64,000 bases of DNA from Borrelia miyamotoi (lineage in GTDB: Bacteria > Spirochaetota > Spirochaetia > Borreliales > Borreliaceae), in NCBI RefSeq assembly GCF_019668505.1, contig NZ_AP024371.1, positions 620,001 to 684,000 of the forward strand, in the 5' to 3' direction. Position 1 is the first letter of the stretch. Each line of letters opens with the position of its first letter. The notes beneath the pieces were generated by a model. The model had not been told where the DNA came from. It saw only the letters and a program-made list of their open reading frames with translations, and did no database searches. A program made the translations under genes and the position numbers. This document shows positions 9,946 to 19,300 of the stretch, in pieces.

Positions 9946-10437
9946 ATGCTAGATCATTTTAATTTTAAATTAAAGAGAGATGTGACAATAATAGTGCCAG
10001 GTGAAGCTTTTGTGTCAAATGATAGAGTAATTTCTACAATACTTGGTTCTTGTGTGTCTGTTGTACTTTATGATGGAGTTCATAAACTTATAGGGGTAAA
10101 TCATTATGTCCTAGTAAAATCTGATTCAATAGTTAATATTGATCATAGGGGTAGGTATGGAATTTATGCTATTCCTATGTTGATTGATGCTATGATAGAA
10201 AATGGAGCATCGGAGGGTAATCTTATAGCTAAAATTTTTGGAGGTGCTAACTTTATGGCTAAAGGGAAAATAAGGGTAGGGCTTGAAAATTCAAATTTTG
10301 CCTTTAGTGCATTAGCCAAATATGGTATTCCAATTGTAGCTCAAGATTTAGATCAGTCTAAATCCAGAAAGATTTTTGTGTTTCCTGAAAATTTTAAAGT
10401 TATTGTAGAGTATCCAGATGGTGCAAAAGTTTTTTAA
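9946..10437 (+). CDS. cheD: Chemoreceptor glutamine deamidase CheD
   Basis: CheD deamidates specific glutamines on chemoreceptors and partners with CheC-type phosphatases in adaptation. The 163-residue protein carries the family core with the catalytic Cys36 in LGSCVSV and His53 in GVNHYVL. The residue six before the Cys, usually Thr, is Ser30, followed by Thr31. It lies alone, 173 bases after dacA, away from other chemotaxis genes. ATG at 9946 follows a purine-rich AAGAGAG stretch. Those 173 bases show no gene. Confidence 0.92.
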   Translation: MLDHFNFKLKRDVTIIVPGEAFVSNDRVISTILGSCVSVVLYDGVHKLIGVNHYVLVKSDSIVNIDHRGRYGIYAIPMLIDAMIENGASEGNLIAKIFGGANFMAKGKIRVGLENSNFAFSALAKYGIPIVAQDLDQSKSRKIFVFPENFKVIVEYPDGAKVF

Positions 10438-10703
10438 TATTATCTTAATTTGATTGAACAAATGTAATCTGTTACTGTTTTTAATGAAATTTTTATGAAT
10501 TATTGCAGTTTTTAGGAATAAGAAAGTTATAGTTGTTGTTTGACAGGTAAATTAGCTATGAACATTTGAAGTTACAAATAATTGTAAGTTTTAATTTTTA
10601 GTTGATTTAGAGATTAATTTTTTTAGATCGTTGCATGATAACATATTATGAAAATAAATATGTTTAATCTTAATTTTTAGTTTGATTTTATTAAGGAATA
10701 AAT
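10438..10703. other. Spacer between cheD and pepD, no gene seen
   Basis: All frames are broken by stops and I see no tRNA, hairpin terminator or repeat. In Lyme-group gene numbering one locus (BB0607, which I recall as a Rep/UvrD-type helicase) falls between the neighbours of this spacer. There is no room for such a gene here, and I recognise no remnant of one. Confidence 0.5.
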
Positions 10704-12128
10704 ATGGAAAATATTGTAATTAGTTATTTTAGGCAAATATCTCAAATTCCTAGATGTTCGAAAAATTTAAAAGGTGTTAGTAATTTTATTAAAGAAGAAG
10801 CTAGAAAATTTGGATATTCCTTTAAGGAAGATGATGCTGGTAATATTGTAGTTAAGGTTAAGGCTAATGATTGCAGTAGCAGCATGTTGCCTGTTATTTT
10901 GCAAGCTCACACGGATATGGTTTGTGAAAAAAATGAATCTGTTGACCATGATTTTGAAAAAGATCCAATTAATATCATTGAAGATAATGGATATTTTTGC
11001 GCATCAGGCACTACTCTTGGTGCTGATAATGGGATTGGAGTTGCAATGATGCTTGCTATCATGAGTGAGTCTTTGACTTTTAAGCATCCTGACTTAGAGC
11101 TTCTTTTTACTGTTGATGAGGAAATAGGATTAATAGGTGCTATTGGGCTTGATTCTAATTTATGTAGTGGAAACATGTTAATTAATCTTGATGGAGAAGA
11201 AGAAGGTTATTTTTTAGTTGGCTGTGCTGGTTCTCGACTTGTGCATATTAACTTTGAACCTCAATATAGACAAAGTAGGAAAAAAATGGGGGTTGAAATT
11301 TTATTTACGGGGCTTAAAGGAGGACACTCTGGTGCTGATATTCATGTTGATTTAGCAAATTCTTTGAAATTGATGTTTTTTGCTTTAAATAAACTTATAT
11401 CAAGTATGGAATTTGAGATTGCATATATATTTGGTGGGGATAAAAGCAATGCAATTCCTAGAGAGGCAAAGGCATTAATACTAATTGAAACAGAGCATTA
11501 TGTTTTATTAGAGAAAGAGTTAGAATCATTTAAGCTTAATGCACAAAAGATGCATACTCTTGATTATGATTTTGAAATTATTTTAAGGAGAGTAGATTTT
11601 TCTGATAATGTTTTAGATGATATGACTCAAGAGAAGCTTTTAAATATGGGCATGGCATTTTTGCATGGGGTTCATAAAGTTGAAAGCTATGATGAAAAAC
11701 TTGTTAGGACATCTCTAAATTTTGCTAGTCTTTTAAAGGTTGGTAATGAGTATCAGTTTGTATTTACAATAAGGTCTTTATTAGATATTGAGAAAGAATA
11801 TATTTGTAATCATTTAAAGGCTATTAGTTCTCTCTCAGGTGCTAATTTTAAAATAGTTTATGATTATTCTTCTTGGGAGCCTGTTGGGGATAGTAAGCTT
11901 TTGAAGCATCTTAAGAATGTTTATAGAGATATGTATGTTCAAGAGGCTAAGATTGTAGTAATTCATGCTGGTCTTGAAACTGGAATAATATCTGCAAAAT
12001 TTGGGGGAATAGATTCAGTTACAATTGGTCCTTGGATTGAGGCCCCTCATACACCAAGAGAACGAGTTGATATTGCTTCAACTATTAGAGTTTATAATTT
12101 TTTGAAGGAGAGCTTAAGGACTTTATAA
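10704..12128 (+). CDS. pepD: Aminoacyl-histidine dipeptidase (peptidase D, M20 family)
   Basis: This is a cytoplasmic zinc dipeptidase that releases amino acids from short peptides, including X-His dipeptides; it suits an organism without most amino-acid synthesis. Metal-binding and catalytic segments of the family are present: LQAHTDMVCEK, GTTLGADNGIG, LFTVDEEIGL, GLKGGHSGADIH and, at the end, HAGLETGI and PWIEAPHTPRE. The length of 474 residues is normal for PepD. ATG follows TAAGGA at a workable distance. It stands alone ahead of the tRNA cluster. Confidence 0.95.
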   Translation: MENIVISYFRQISQIPRCSKNLKGVSNFIKEEARKFGYSFKEDDAGNIVVKVKANDCSSSMLPVILQAHTDMVCEKNESVDHDFEKDPINIIEDNGYFCASGTTLGADNGIGVAMMLAIMSESLTFKHPDLELLFTVDEEIGLIGAIGLDSNLCSGNMLINLDGEEEGYFLVGCAGSRLVHINFEPQYRQSRKKMGVEILFTGLKGGHSGADIHVDLANSLKLMFFALNKLISSMEFEIAYIFGGDKSNAIPREAKALILIETEHYVLLEKELESFKLNAQKMHTLDYDFEIILRRVDFSDNVLDDMTQEKLLNMGMAFLHGVHKVESYDEKLVRTSLNFASLLKVGNEYQFVFTIRSLLDIEKEYICNHLKAISSLSGANFKIVYDYSSWEPVGDSKLLKHLKNVYRDMYVQEAKIVVIHAGLETGIISAKFGGIDSVTIGPWIEAPHTPRERVDIASTIRVYNFLKESLRTL

Positions 12129-12171
12129 ATTTTTTATTTTTATAGTGCTGAATTTCAGGTATATGTTTCTG

Positions 12172-12200
12172 TTGACTTAGTGTCTGAATGTATATAAAAT
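12172..12200 (+). promoter_or_regulatory. Promoter of the His-Arg-Leu-Gly tRNA cluster
   Basis: TTGACT at 12172-12177 is followed after 17 bases by TAAAAT at 12195-12200 (an alternative TATAAA lies two bases earlier). The predicted start of transcription is about 20 bases before tRNA-His. Confidence 0.7.
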
Positions 12201-12225
12201 AAATTTACATGTAATTGGGATAGTT

Positions 12226-12299
12226 GGTGGTTGTAGCTCAGTTGGTAGAGCACCGGGTTGTGGTTCCGGCTGTCGCGGGTTCAAGCCCCGTCAATCACC
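12226..12299 (+). tRNA. tRNA-His (GTG)
   Basis: Cloverleaf with an eight-pair acceptor stem that includes the extra G(-1) typical of tRNA-His, anticodon GTG, and a normal T loop (TTCAAGC). CCA is not encoded. First of four tRNAs in a row. Confidence 0.95.
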
Positions 12300-12317
12300 T
12301 TTTACTTGTATCAAACT

Positions 12318-12391
12318 ACACCCATAGCTCAAATGGATAGAGCGTTGGACTTCGAATCCGAAGGTTGCAGGTTCAAACCCTGCTGGGTGTA
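12318..12391 (+). tRNA. tRNA-Arg (TCG)
   Basis: Seven-pair acceptor stem (ACACCCA with TGGGTGT), anticodon TCG in loop CTTCGAA, T loop TTCAAAC. CCA is not encoded. It follows tRNA-His by 18 bases. Confidence 0.94.
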
Positions 12392-12447
12392 AAGTATTAG
12401 TTTTGTACTTGAAAAAGCTTTTTAAGTTTTGTATACTACCTAAAGTG

Positions 12448-12530
12448 TGCAGGAGTGGTGAAACTGGCAGACACGCTAGACTTAGGATCTAGTGCTTTTG
12501 GCTTGTGGGTTCGAGTCCCACCTTCTGCAA
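12448..12530 (+). tRNA. tRNA-Leu (TAG)
   Basis: Class II tRNA with a long variable arm, acceptor stem TGCAGGA with TTCTGCA, anticodon TAG in loop CTTAGGA, and T loop TTCGAGT. CCA is not encoded. Confidence 0.95.
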
Positions 12531-12535
12531 GAAAT

Positions 12536-12607
12536 GCGAAAGTAACTCAGGGGTAGAGTATCACCTTGCCAAGGTGGAAGTCGCGGGTTCAAATCCCGTC
12601 TTTCGCT
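12536..12607 (+). tRNA. tRNA-Gly (GCC)
   Basis: Acceptor stem GCGAAAG with CTTTCGC, anticodon GCC in loop TTGCCAA, T loop TTCAAAT. It begins five bases after tRNA-Leu, so the two are processed from one transcript. CCA is not encoded. It ends 49 bases before tig. Confidence 0.95.
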
Positions 12608-12656
12608 TAATTTTTAGCAATTATTAACATTAATATGTGTAAATTAGAGGAATAGT

Positions 12657-14003
12657 GTGATATTGAATAACAATGTAAGGTTAATTTCCGATTCTAAGGT
12701 TGAGACTGTTATTAGAGTTTCAAAAGAGTTTGTTAAAGATAAGTACAACGAGATCTTGCAAGACTATTCTTCTCGTCTTAAGGTCAAAGGTTTTCGAACA
12801 GGAAAGGTTCCTTCTAGTCTTATTGAAGGTAAATATTCTGATAATATCAAATCTCTTACTATAGAAAAAATTATTCATCAGTCTTTAGAGGAATTCTTTA
12901 AAAGTTCTATTTATAAACCATTGAGTTATGCTGCTCCTAAAATATTAGATGAAAGATTAGAGATAGATTTTGAGAAAGATTTTGAGTTTACTTTTGTTTA
13001 TGAGGCTTATCCTGAATTTGAGATACCTGATATATCTGATGTTGAAGTGAAAATTCCAGAAGTTACTATCTCTGATTCTGATGTGGAAGAAGAGCTTAAG
13101 TTATTACAATTTGAAAATTCAATGATTGTTAATGATAGTGGTGATGTTAAGTTAGGTAATATTGTTAAGGTTGATTTTATTGAACTTGATGATTCTTTAA
13201 GTGAGATTTTAACAACTAAAAGGCAAGATTTTGTTTTTACTGTTGGAGAGTCTCATAATTATTATGGGATTGATAATGATATTCTTGGAATGAAGAAGGA
13301 TGAAGAGAGAATAGTAGAGAAAAGTTATGATTCAGATTATAAATTTAGTGAGCTTGCTAATTCTTTTAAGAGATTAAAGGTCGTTATTAAGGATATAAAA
13401 AAGCGTGATATTCCTGAGCTTAATGATGATTTTGCAAAGGATATTAAGGATAGTTTTAATACATTAGTGGAACTTAAAGAGCATATAAGAGAGAATATGT
13501 TGAGGCTCGTTAAAGAAAAAAGTGAGTCTCTTAAACTGTCAAAATTATTATCTGATATTGTGAATAGGCTAAATATAGAAGTTCCACCTGCTATGTTTGA
13601 GGCTGAATTTAAGAAAACTTTAAGTGAATTTTCGAAGAAAAATAAGATTAATTTTGAGCAGTTAGATAATTTTTCTACAGGTTTTGAAGGTGTTGGTGAT
13701 ATTTTAAAGGATAATGTACTTAAACAGTTAAAATCTAAGTTGGTTTTTCAAAAGATGGTAGATAATGATTTAACGGAAATTACAGAGGTTGATTTGGAAA
13801 GTGAGCTTGTTAAGCAAGCTAAGGATGCAAAGATGGGATTTGCAGATATTAAAAAGTTTTATGAGGATAACAATTTGCTTGAAATTTTAAAAGATGAGAT
13901 TAAGAGACAGAAAGTTAAAGATAAAATTTTAAAAAATGTTAAGGAAGTTAAACTTAAAAAAGTTAACTTTAAAGATTTTATTAATTATAAAACAGGTGAA
14001 TAA
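12657..14003 (+). CDS. tig: Trigger factor chaperone
   Basis: Trigger factor is the ribosome-bound folding chaperone. The N-terminal ribosome-binding domain carries the FRTGKVP signature (FRxGK.P), followed by an FKBP-like central domain (about residues 155-245, DGDVKLGN-type start of the fold) and a long helical C-terminal domain. The length of 448 residues is normal. The start is GTG at 12657, with GAGG seven bases upstream. The stop overlaps the clpP start by one base, placing it first in a protein quality-control operon: tig, clpP, clpX, lon and a small gene. Confidence 0.94.
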   Translation: MILNNNVRLISDSKVETVIRVSKEFVKDKYNEILQDYSSRLKVKGFRTGKVPSSLIEGKYSDNIKSLTIEKIIHQSLEEFFKSSIYKPLSYAAPKILDERLEIDFEKDFEFTFVYEAYPEFEIPDISDVEVKIPEVTISDSDVEEELKLLQFENSMIVNDSGDVKLGNIVKVDFIELDDSLSEILTTKRQDFVFTVGESHNYYGIDNDILGMKKDEERIVEKSYDSDYKFSELANSFKRLKVVIKDIKKRDIPELNDDFAKDIKDSFNTLVELKEHIRENMLRLVKEKSESLKLSKLLSDIVNRLNIEVPPAMFEAEFKKTLSEFSKKNKINFEQLDNFSTGFEGVGDILKDNVLKQLKSKLVFQKMVDNDLTEITEVDLESELVKQAKDAKMGFADIKKFYEDNNLLEILKDEIKRQKVKDKILKNVKEVKLKKVNFKDFINYKTGE

Positions 14004-14602
14004 TGATAAGAGAATATATGTATAATTTAGTGCCTACTGTTGTAGAGCATACTGGAAATTATGAGCGCGTATTTGATATATATTCAAGATTGTTAAGAGA
14101 TAGGATAATTTTTTTGAGTGGTGAGATTAATGATATGCGAGCAGACACAGTCATTGCTCAACTTCTTTTTTTAGAATCTGAAGATCCAAAGAAGGATATA
14201 TATGTTTATATAAATTCTCCGGGGGGTAGTATTACTTCAGGGCTTGCAATTTATGATACTATGCAGTATATCAAATCAGATGTAAGAACGATTTGCATTG
14301 GTCAGGCTGCTTCAATGGCTGCATTCCTGCTTGCAGGAGGTACTATAGGGAAACGAGAATCATTATCGTATTCAAGAATAATGATTCATCAGCCTTGGGG
14401 TGGAATAGGCGGTCAGGCTAGTGATATTAATATACAGGCAAATGAAATTATAAGGCTTAAAAGATTAATAATAGATATTATGTCTGATAAGATGGGAGTT
14501 TCTAAGGAAAAATTATCTCTTGATATTGAGAGAGATTATTTTATGACTCCAAAAGATGCTCTTGATTATGGTATTATTGATAATATTTTGATAAGAAATT
14601 AG
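14003..14602 (+). CDS. clpP: ATP-dependent Clp protease proteolytic subunit
   Basis: ClpP forms the tetradecameric serine protease chamber fed by ClpX or ClpA. The catalytic triad is visible: Ser104 in GQAASMAAF, His129 in MIHQPWGG and Asp178 in ERDYFMTP. At 199 residues it has standard length. Its ATG overlaps the tig stop (TAATG), and clpX follows 21 bases on, the common tig-clpP-clpX arrangement. Confidence 0.97.
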   Translation: MIREYMYNLVPTVVEHTGNYERVFDIYSRLLRDRIIFLSGEINDMRADTVIAQLLFLESEDPKKDIYVYINSPGGSITSGLAIYDTMQYIKSDVRTICIGQAASMAAFLLAGGTIGKRESLSYSRIMIHQPWGGIGGQASDINIQANEIIRLKRLIIDIMSDKMGVSKEKLSLDIERDYFMTPKDALDYGIIDNILIRN

Positions 14603-14623
14603 TTTTATTTAGGTGGACTTTAT

Positions 14624-15913
14624 ATGGCGAGAAGCAAAGGTCAGAAAATTGAAGGGTGTTCTTTTTGTGGGCGTACTAAGATTGAAGCTGAAGGGCGAAT
14701 TATTTCTTCAAAGTCCGTTGCTATTTGTTTTGAATGCTCTAGAATATGTTATAATCTTTTTCAAGAAGAATCGGAACAGCCTAAAAGCAGTAAATCTTTA
14801 AAAAAACTTCCAACTCCTAAGCAACTTAAGAGTCATTTAGATAGATATATTATTGGACAGGAAGATGCGAAGAAGGTATTATCTGTTGCTGTTTATAATC
14901 ATTATAAAAGGATATTTAGGAGCAATAAGAACGAGAGTGGAGTTGAGCTTGAGAAATCTAATATATTGATTGTGGGTCCCACTGGAAGTGGTAAGACTTT
15001 GCTTGCAAAAAAGTTGGCAGCTGAGATGAATGTTCCATTTACAATTGCGGATGCCACAACGCTTACTGAGGCTGGATATGTAGGAGAAGATGTTGAGAAT
15101 ATTTTGCTTAAGCTCATTCATGCTGCGCATGGAGATGTAAGTTTTGCAGAAAGAGGTATCATTTATATCGATGAAATAGATAAGATTGCAAAGAAAGGTG
15201 AAAATGTTTCAATTACAAGAGATGTTTCTGGAGAAGGTGTTCAGCAATCTTTATTGAAGATAATTGAAGGAACTATTGCAAATGTTCCACCAAGGGGTGG
15301 GAGAAAACATCCTTATGAAGATACTATTGAAATTAATACACATAATATATTATTCATATGTGGTGGGGCTTTTGTGGGGCTTGAAAATATTATTAAGAAA
15401 AGAATTAATAAAAGCTCTATTGGATTTTCATCTGCTGGTAGGAAAGATTCCAGGGAAGATAATGTTTTAAAATACTTAGAGATGGAAGATTTGGTTAAAT
15501 TTGGACTCATTCCAGAGTTTGTTGGTAGGCTTCCTGTGCATTCTTATCTTGAAAAACTAGAAAAAGAAGATTTAATTAAAATATTAGTTGAACCTGAAAA
15601 TTCTATTGTCAGACAATATTGTCATATGTTTAAGATGGATAATGTTGATCTGGTATTTGAGAAGGACGCACTTGAAGTAATCGCAGAAGAAGCTATGATT
15701 AAAAATACAGGTGCAAGAGGTTTGCGATCTATTTTAGAAGAATTACTTAAAGATGTTATGTTTGAAATACCTTCAACTAAGCAAATTAAAAAGGTTATTG
15801 TTACTAAAGAATCGGTTTTAAATAGCGATATTGAGCCCTTAATTTTGACAGGAAAGCATATTAATAAGCCTTGGGCAAAAGAGCTTTATGAAATCAATTG
15901 TAAATCTAATTAG
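14624..15913 (+). CDS. clpX: ATP-dependent Clp protease ATP-binding subunit ClpX
   Basis: ClpX is the AAA+ unfoldase that delivers substrates to ClpP. It has an N-terminal four-cysteine zinc-binding domain (CSFCGR and CFECSRIC), Walker A GPTGSGKT, Walker [11 protein letters not shown], the IGF-type loop for ClpP docking near [11 protein letters not shown], and sensor-2 GARGLRS. At 429 residues it is full length. AGGTGG precedes the ATG. The 3' end overlaps lon by 26 bases. Confidence 0.97.
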   Translation: MARSKGQKIEGCSFCGRTKIEAEGRIISSKSVAICFECSRICYNLFQEESEQPKSSKSLKKLPTPKQLKSHLDRYIIGQEDAKKVLSVAVYNHYKRIFRSNKNESGVELEKSNILIVGPTGSGKTLLAKKLAAEMNVPFTIADATTLTEAGYVGEDVENILLKLIHAAHGDVSFAERGIIYIDEIDKIAKKGENVSITRDVSGEGVQQSLLKIIEGTIANVPPRGGRKHPYEDTIEINTHNILFICGGAFVGLENIIKKRINKSSIGFSSAGRKDSREDNVLKYLEMEDLVKFGLIPEFVGRLPVHSYLEKLEKEDLIKILVEPENSIVRQYCHMFKMDNVDLVFEKDALEVIAEEAMIKNTGARGLRSILEELLKDVMFEIPSTKQIKKVIVTKESVLNSDIEPLILTGKHINKPWAKELYEINCKSN

Positions 15914-18296
15914 TGCTAAAAAAGATGATCTTCCAGTTATTTTTTTAAATAAAGATGTTTTTTTCCCCAATGTGACTTTGTGGGCTACCTTTGATGATAT
16001 TGATTCAATTAATGCAGTCTATCAGTCTATGTTAGAGGGTAGATTGATCTTATTTTTTTGCGTCAATAATACTGAGTTTAATAGTTTTGGGAAAATAGGT
16101 TTAAAAAGTTTATATTCTATTGGTACCTATGCAAAGATTGTTCAAGTTGTAAAAGTTACTGAAACTTTAATAAAAATTTTAGTTGACTGTCAAGATAGGG
16201 TTGTTATAAGAAGTATTTTCAAAAAGGGTAATTACTTTAGAGCAAAAGTTGATTTTATATCTGATAAATGTGAACTTAATAGCGAACTTTTTACTTATGC
16301 TAAATTTTTAAGAGAGTCTTATGAGACTTATAGATCTTATTTTTCTGTTAAAACATTAGAAGATGATTATGATAGTAGTAAGTTTTTTGATAGTCCAGCT
16401 AAGCTTGTTGATATTATAGCATCTAGTGTGAATTTTGGATATAAAGCCAAAGTAGAGCTTTTACAAGAATTAAATATTCAGATTAGAATAGAAAAATTAA
16501 TTATAAATTTAAATATTGAGACTGAGCTTTTAGTTCTTAAGAAAGATATTAAGGATAAGGTTAAGACTAGACTCGACAAGGGACAAAGAGAATATTTTTT
16601 AAATGAGCAAATTAAGGAAATTCAGAGAAGATTAGGTAAGGATGAAACTGATTATCTTAAGAGATTAAATTCTAAGGATGTTCCTGAGGATATTAAATCT
16701 AGAATCGAAAGGGAAATATCTAGATTGGCTCGTATGAATACAAATTCACCAGACACTAATATTGTTAGAAACTATGTCGAGTTGTTGCTTGATCTACCTT
16801 GGAATGAGAATACTGTTATGAGGAATTCTTTAAATGAGATTGAATTTATTTTAAAAAATTCTCATTATGGTATGAATGAAGCTAAAGAAAAAATAATGAA
16901 TTTTTTAGCAGTTTATCACATTAATTCTAAAGTTCAAGCACCCATTTTATGTCTGGTAGGTCCACCAGGTACTGGGAAAACTTCTGTTGCATTATCTATT
17001 GCTAAATCTCTTTCTAGGAAATTTGCGAAAATTTTCCTTGGTGGGTTAAGGGATGAAACAGATATTAGAGGACATCGAAGGTCTTATATTGGGGCTCTTC
17101 CAGGCGTTTTTATTAATGCAGTCAAAGTGGCTGGAGAATCTAATCCTGTGATTCTGCTTGATGAAATAGATAAGATTAACAGTACTTATAAAGGAAATCC
17201 AGAAGCAGCACTTTTAGAAGTTTTGGATTCTGAGCAAAACTCCAGATTTGTTGACCATTATTTAGATATTCCTTATGATCTTTCTAAAGTGTTGTTTGTA
17301 GCAACAGCCAATTCTTTGCATGGAATTTCTAAGCCTCTTCTTGACCGGATGGAAATCATTAAGGTAGAAGGGTATTCTTGTATTGAAAAATTAAAAATTG
17401 CAAATAATTTTTTAATACCAAGTATAATTAAAGAAAGTTTTTTAAATAAAGTTTATATAAAAATAGAAGATGATGTTATTTTGCACATAATCAGAAACTA
17501 TACTATGGAGTCTGGAGTTAGAAATTTGAAAAGAGTTCTGACTAATTTAATTAGAATGGTTGTGAGAGAATTGCTTTATGTTTATTCAAGGGAAGATATA
17601 ATTGAAGGAAATTTCTATTTTCCAAGTTCTTTGATTCATGGTAGTAATTCACTCTTTACTCATGATCCTGATATTCCTGGTATTTACAAAATAATTAATA
17701 TGAAGAATTTTCATTTTTATATTGATTGCGAATATAAATTTAATCTAATTAAGGTCGATTCTTCTGGATTTGTTTATGGTCTTGCCTGGACAAGTTATGG
17801 AGGGGCTGTCTTGCCTGTTGAGGCTATTAAATTTGATAAGAAAGGGGATATCATTTTAACAGGTAGTCTTGGAACTGTTATGAAGGAAAGTGCACAACTT
17901 GCTTATTCTGTTGTAAAAACTTATTCTTCTAAGCTTAATTTTGATATAAATGAAATTCCTGAAATTCATCTTCATTTTCCAGAGGGAGCTATACCAAAAG
18001 ATGGCCCTTCTGCTGGAATTACTATTGCAACAGCGATAGCTTCTGTATTGTCTGATAAAAAAGTACCCCTAGATCTTGCTATGACAGGAGAGGTTACTCT
18101 TAAGGGTTCGGTTCTTCCTGTAGGAGGCATTAAAGAAAAGGTACTTTCAGCTTATAGAAATGGTATAAATAAAATTATTTTACCAAAAGATAATGAAAAA
18201 GATTATATTAAACTACCAGAAGAGATTAGAGATAATATTTATGTTAAGTATGTATCTCATTTAGGGGAGGTATTTGATTACTTAAATATTATTTAG
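15888..18296 (+). CDS. lon: ATP-dependent protease La (second Lon of Borrelia)
   Basis: Lon degrades misfolded and regulatory proteins using an AAA+ motor and a Ser-Lys dyad. Visible elements are the N-terminal substrate domain ([15 protein letters not shown]), Walker [10 protein letters not shown], Walker [11 protein letters not shown], catalytic Ser708 in PKDGPSAG and Lys749 in GGIKEK. The length of 802 residues is typical. Borrelia carries two Lon genes; this position matches the one called lon-2 (BB0613). The ATG at 15888 lies 26 bases inside clpX, so the pair is probably translationally coupled. Confidence 0.95.
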   Translation: MKSIVNLISAKKDDLPVIFLNKDVFFPNVTLWATFDDIDSINAVYQSMLEGRLILFFCVNNTEFNSFGKIGLKSLYSIGTYAKIVQVVKVTETLIKILVDCQDRVVIRSIFKKGNYFRAKVDFISDKCELNSELFTYAKFLRESYETYRSYFSVKTLEDDYDSSKFFDSPAKLVDIIASSVNFGYKAKVELLQELNIQIRIEKLIINLNIETELLVLKKDIKDKVKTRLDKGQREYFLNEQIKEIQRRLGKDETDYLKRLNSKDVPEDIKSRIEREISRLARMNTNSPDTNIVRNYVELLLDLPWNENTVMRNSLNEIEFILKNSHYGMNEAKEKIMNFLAVYHINSKVQAPILCLVGPPGTGKTSVALSIAKSLSRKFAKIFLGGLRDETDIRGHRRSYIGALPGVFINAVKVAGESNPVILLDEIDKINSTYKGNPEAALLEVLDSEQNSRFVDHYLDIPYDLSKVLFVATANSLHGISKPLLDRMEIIKVEGYSCIEKLKIANNFLIPSIIKESFLNKVYIKIEDDVILHIIRNYTMESGVRNLKRVLTNLIRMVVRELLYVYSREDIIEGNFYFPSSLIHGSNSLFTHDPDIPGIYKIINMKNFHFYIDCEYKFNLIKVDSSGFVYGLAWTSYGGAVLPVEAIKFDKKGDIILTGSLGTVMKESAQLAYSVVKTYSSKLNFDINEIPEIHLHFPEGAIPKDGPSAGITIATAIASVLSDKKVPLDLAMTGEVTLKGSVLPVGGIKEKVLSAYRNGINKIILPKDNEKDYIKLPEEIRDNIYVKYVSHLGEVFDYLNII

Positions 18297-18332
18297 AGGT
18301 TTTTATATGTTAAAATTTACTAAGGAGGATTT

Positions 18333-18479
18333 ATGAAGGATGGAATCAGAAAACCTTCAGGAAACAGAATGTCATTTAATTCTCAAGGTCCTGATAAAAA
18401 CGTAATTAAAAATAACCTTTCATCTTTTTCAAAGAGTAATTTTGGAAAGAGCTTTACTAAAAAGAAGAAAGGCAAGTAG
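18333..18479 (+). CDS. Small basic protein of 48 residues
   Basis: A short open frame begins at ATG 18333 and is preceded by AAGGAGG seven bases upstream, the strongest ribosome-binding site nearby. The product is rich in Lys, Ser, Asn and Phe, with a C-terminal FTKKKKGK-like basic end and no membrane segment or known domain. It follows lon by 36 bases, matches the small BB0614 position of Borrelia, and its stop codon sits in the base of a terminator hairpin. These points support a real gene. The function is unknown; RNA or acidic-protein binding would fit its charge, but that is a guess. Confidence 0.75.
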   Translation: MKDGIRKPSGNRMSFNSQGPDKNVIKNNLSSFSKSNFGKSFTKKKKGK

Positions 18480-18520
18480 AAGTATAAGGCATGGCTATTA
18501 TTAGCCATGCCTATACTTCT
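18478..18520. terminator. Bidirectional terminator between the lon operon and rpsD
   Basis: A long hairpin, AGAAGTATA-GGCATGGCT paired with AGCCATGCC-TATACTTCT (one bulged A, six-base loop), is followed by CTTTT on the plus strand. It starts inside the TAG stop of the small gene and ends four bases before the rpsD stop. Confidence 0.85.
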
Positions 18521-18524
18521 ACTT

Positions 18525-19151
18525 TTAAGCTCTCTTAGAATAGTATTCAACAATCATTTGTTCATTTGCAAGAATAGATATTTCATCTCTTGAGGGAAGG
18601 CGGACTACCTTTACCTGCAAAGTATCAGCATTCACTTCTATCCAAGTTGGTAATTTACGAAGGGATGATGTTCTTTCTATATTTGATCTGACCAGTTTTT
18701 TTAAGTTGTCTTTTTCTTTTACTTGTATCACATCGTTTGCTCTTAGGGTAATGGATGGAATTGTAACTTTTCTTCCATTAAGCATGATGATACCATGTGA
18801 AACCACTTGTCTTGCGTGAGCTCTTGAAATGGCAAATCCAGCTCTGTATACAACATTGTCAATCCTTCTTTCAAGTAATGCTAAAAGATTATCTCCTGTA
18901 ACCCCATGTTGTCTTCTTGCTTCCTTAAAAATATTGGTAAGTTGCCTTTCACTTATGCCGTAAGTAAACTTTACTTTTTGCTTTTCTATTAGTTGTTTTC
19001 CATATTCTGTGGTTTTGGCTCTTCTAGATCTTCCATGCATTCCAGGTGGATTTGGCTTTTTTTTAAGTAATTTGTCGTACTTAGGCTGCTCAAATATATT
19101 AACACCAAATCGCCTTACCAGCTTCCCTTTAGCTATATTTTTTCTATTCAT
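18525..19151 (-). CDS. rpsD: 30S ribosomal protein S4
   Basis: S4 is a primary 16S rRNA-binding protein of the small subunit. The protein has the N-terminal basic domain (RRFGVNIFEQPKYD, PPGMHGRSRR) and an S4 RNA-binding domain (RRIDNVVYRAGFA.SRAHARQVVSHGIIMLNGRKV). The frame stays open back through the tRNA gene, but the true start is ATG at 19151 with GAGGAA just upstream, giving 208 residues. It lies 20 bases after tRNA-fMet, so the two share a transcript. Confidence 0.96.
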   Translation of the reverse strand: MNRKNIAKGKLVRRFGVNIFEQPKYDKLLKKKPNPPGMHGRSRRAKTTEYGKQLIEKQKVKFTYGISERQLTNIFKEARRQHGVTGDNLLALLERRIDNVVYRAGFAISRAHARQVVSHGIIMLNGRKVTIPSITLRANDVIQVKEKDNLKKLVRSNIERTSSLRKLPTWIEVNADTLQVKVVRLPSRDEISILANEQMIVEYYSKRA

Positions 19152-19171
19152 TAATTCCTCACGTTTACAAA

Positions 19172-19245
<74 letters not shown>

Positions 19246-19256
19246 TCTTACGGTAA

Positions 19257-19286
19257 AGTTTAACACAATTTTATTTGAAGTGTCAA
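19257..19286 (-). promoter_or_regulatory. Promoter of tRNA-fMet and rpsD
   Basis: On the minus strand a consensus TTGACA (complement of 19281-19286) precedes TAAACT (complement of 19257-19262) with an 18-base spacer. This would start transcription a few bases before the tRNA. Confidence 0.7.
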
Positions 19287-19300
19287 TCAATTTTGTTTTG

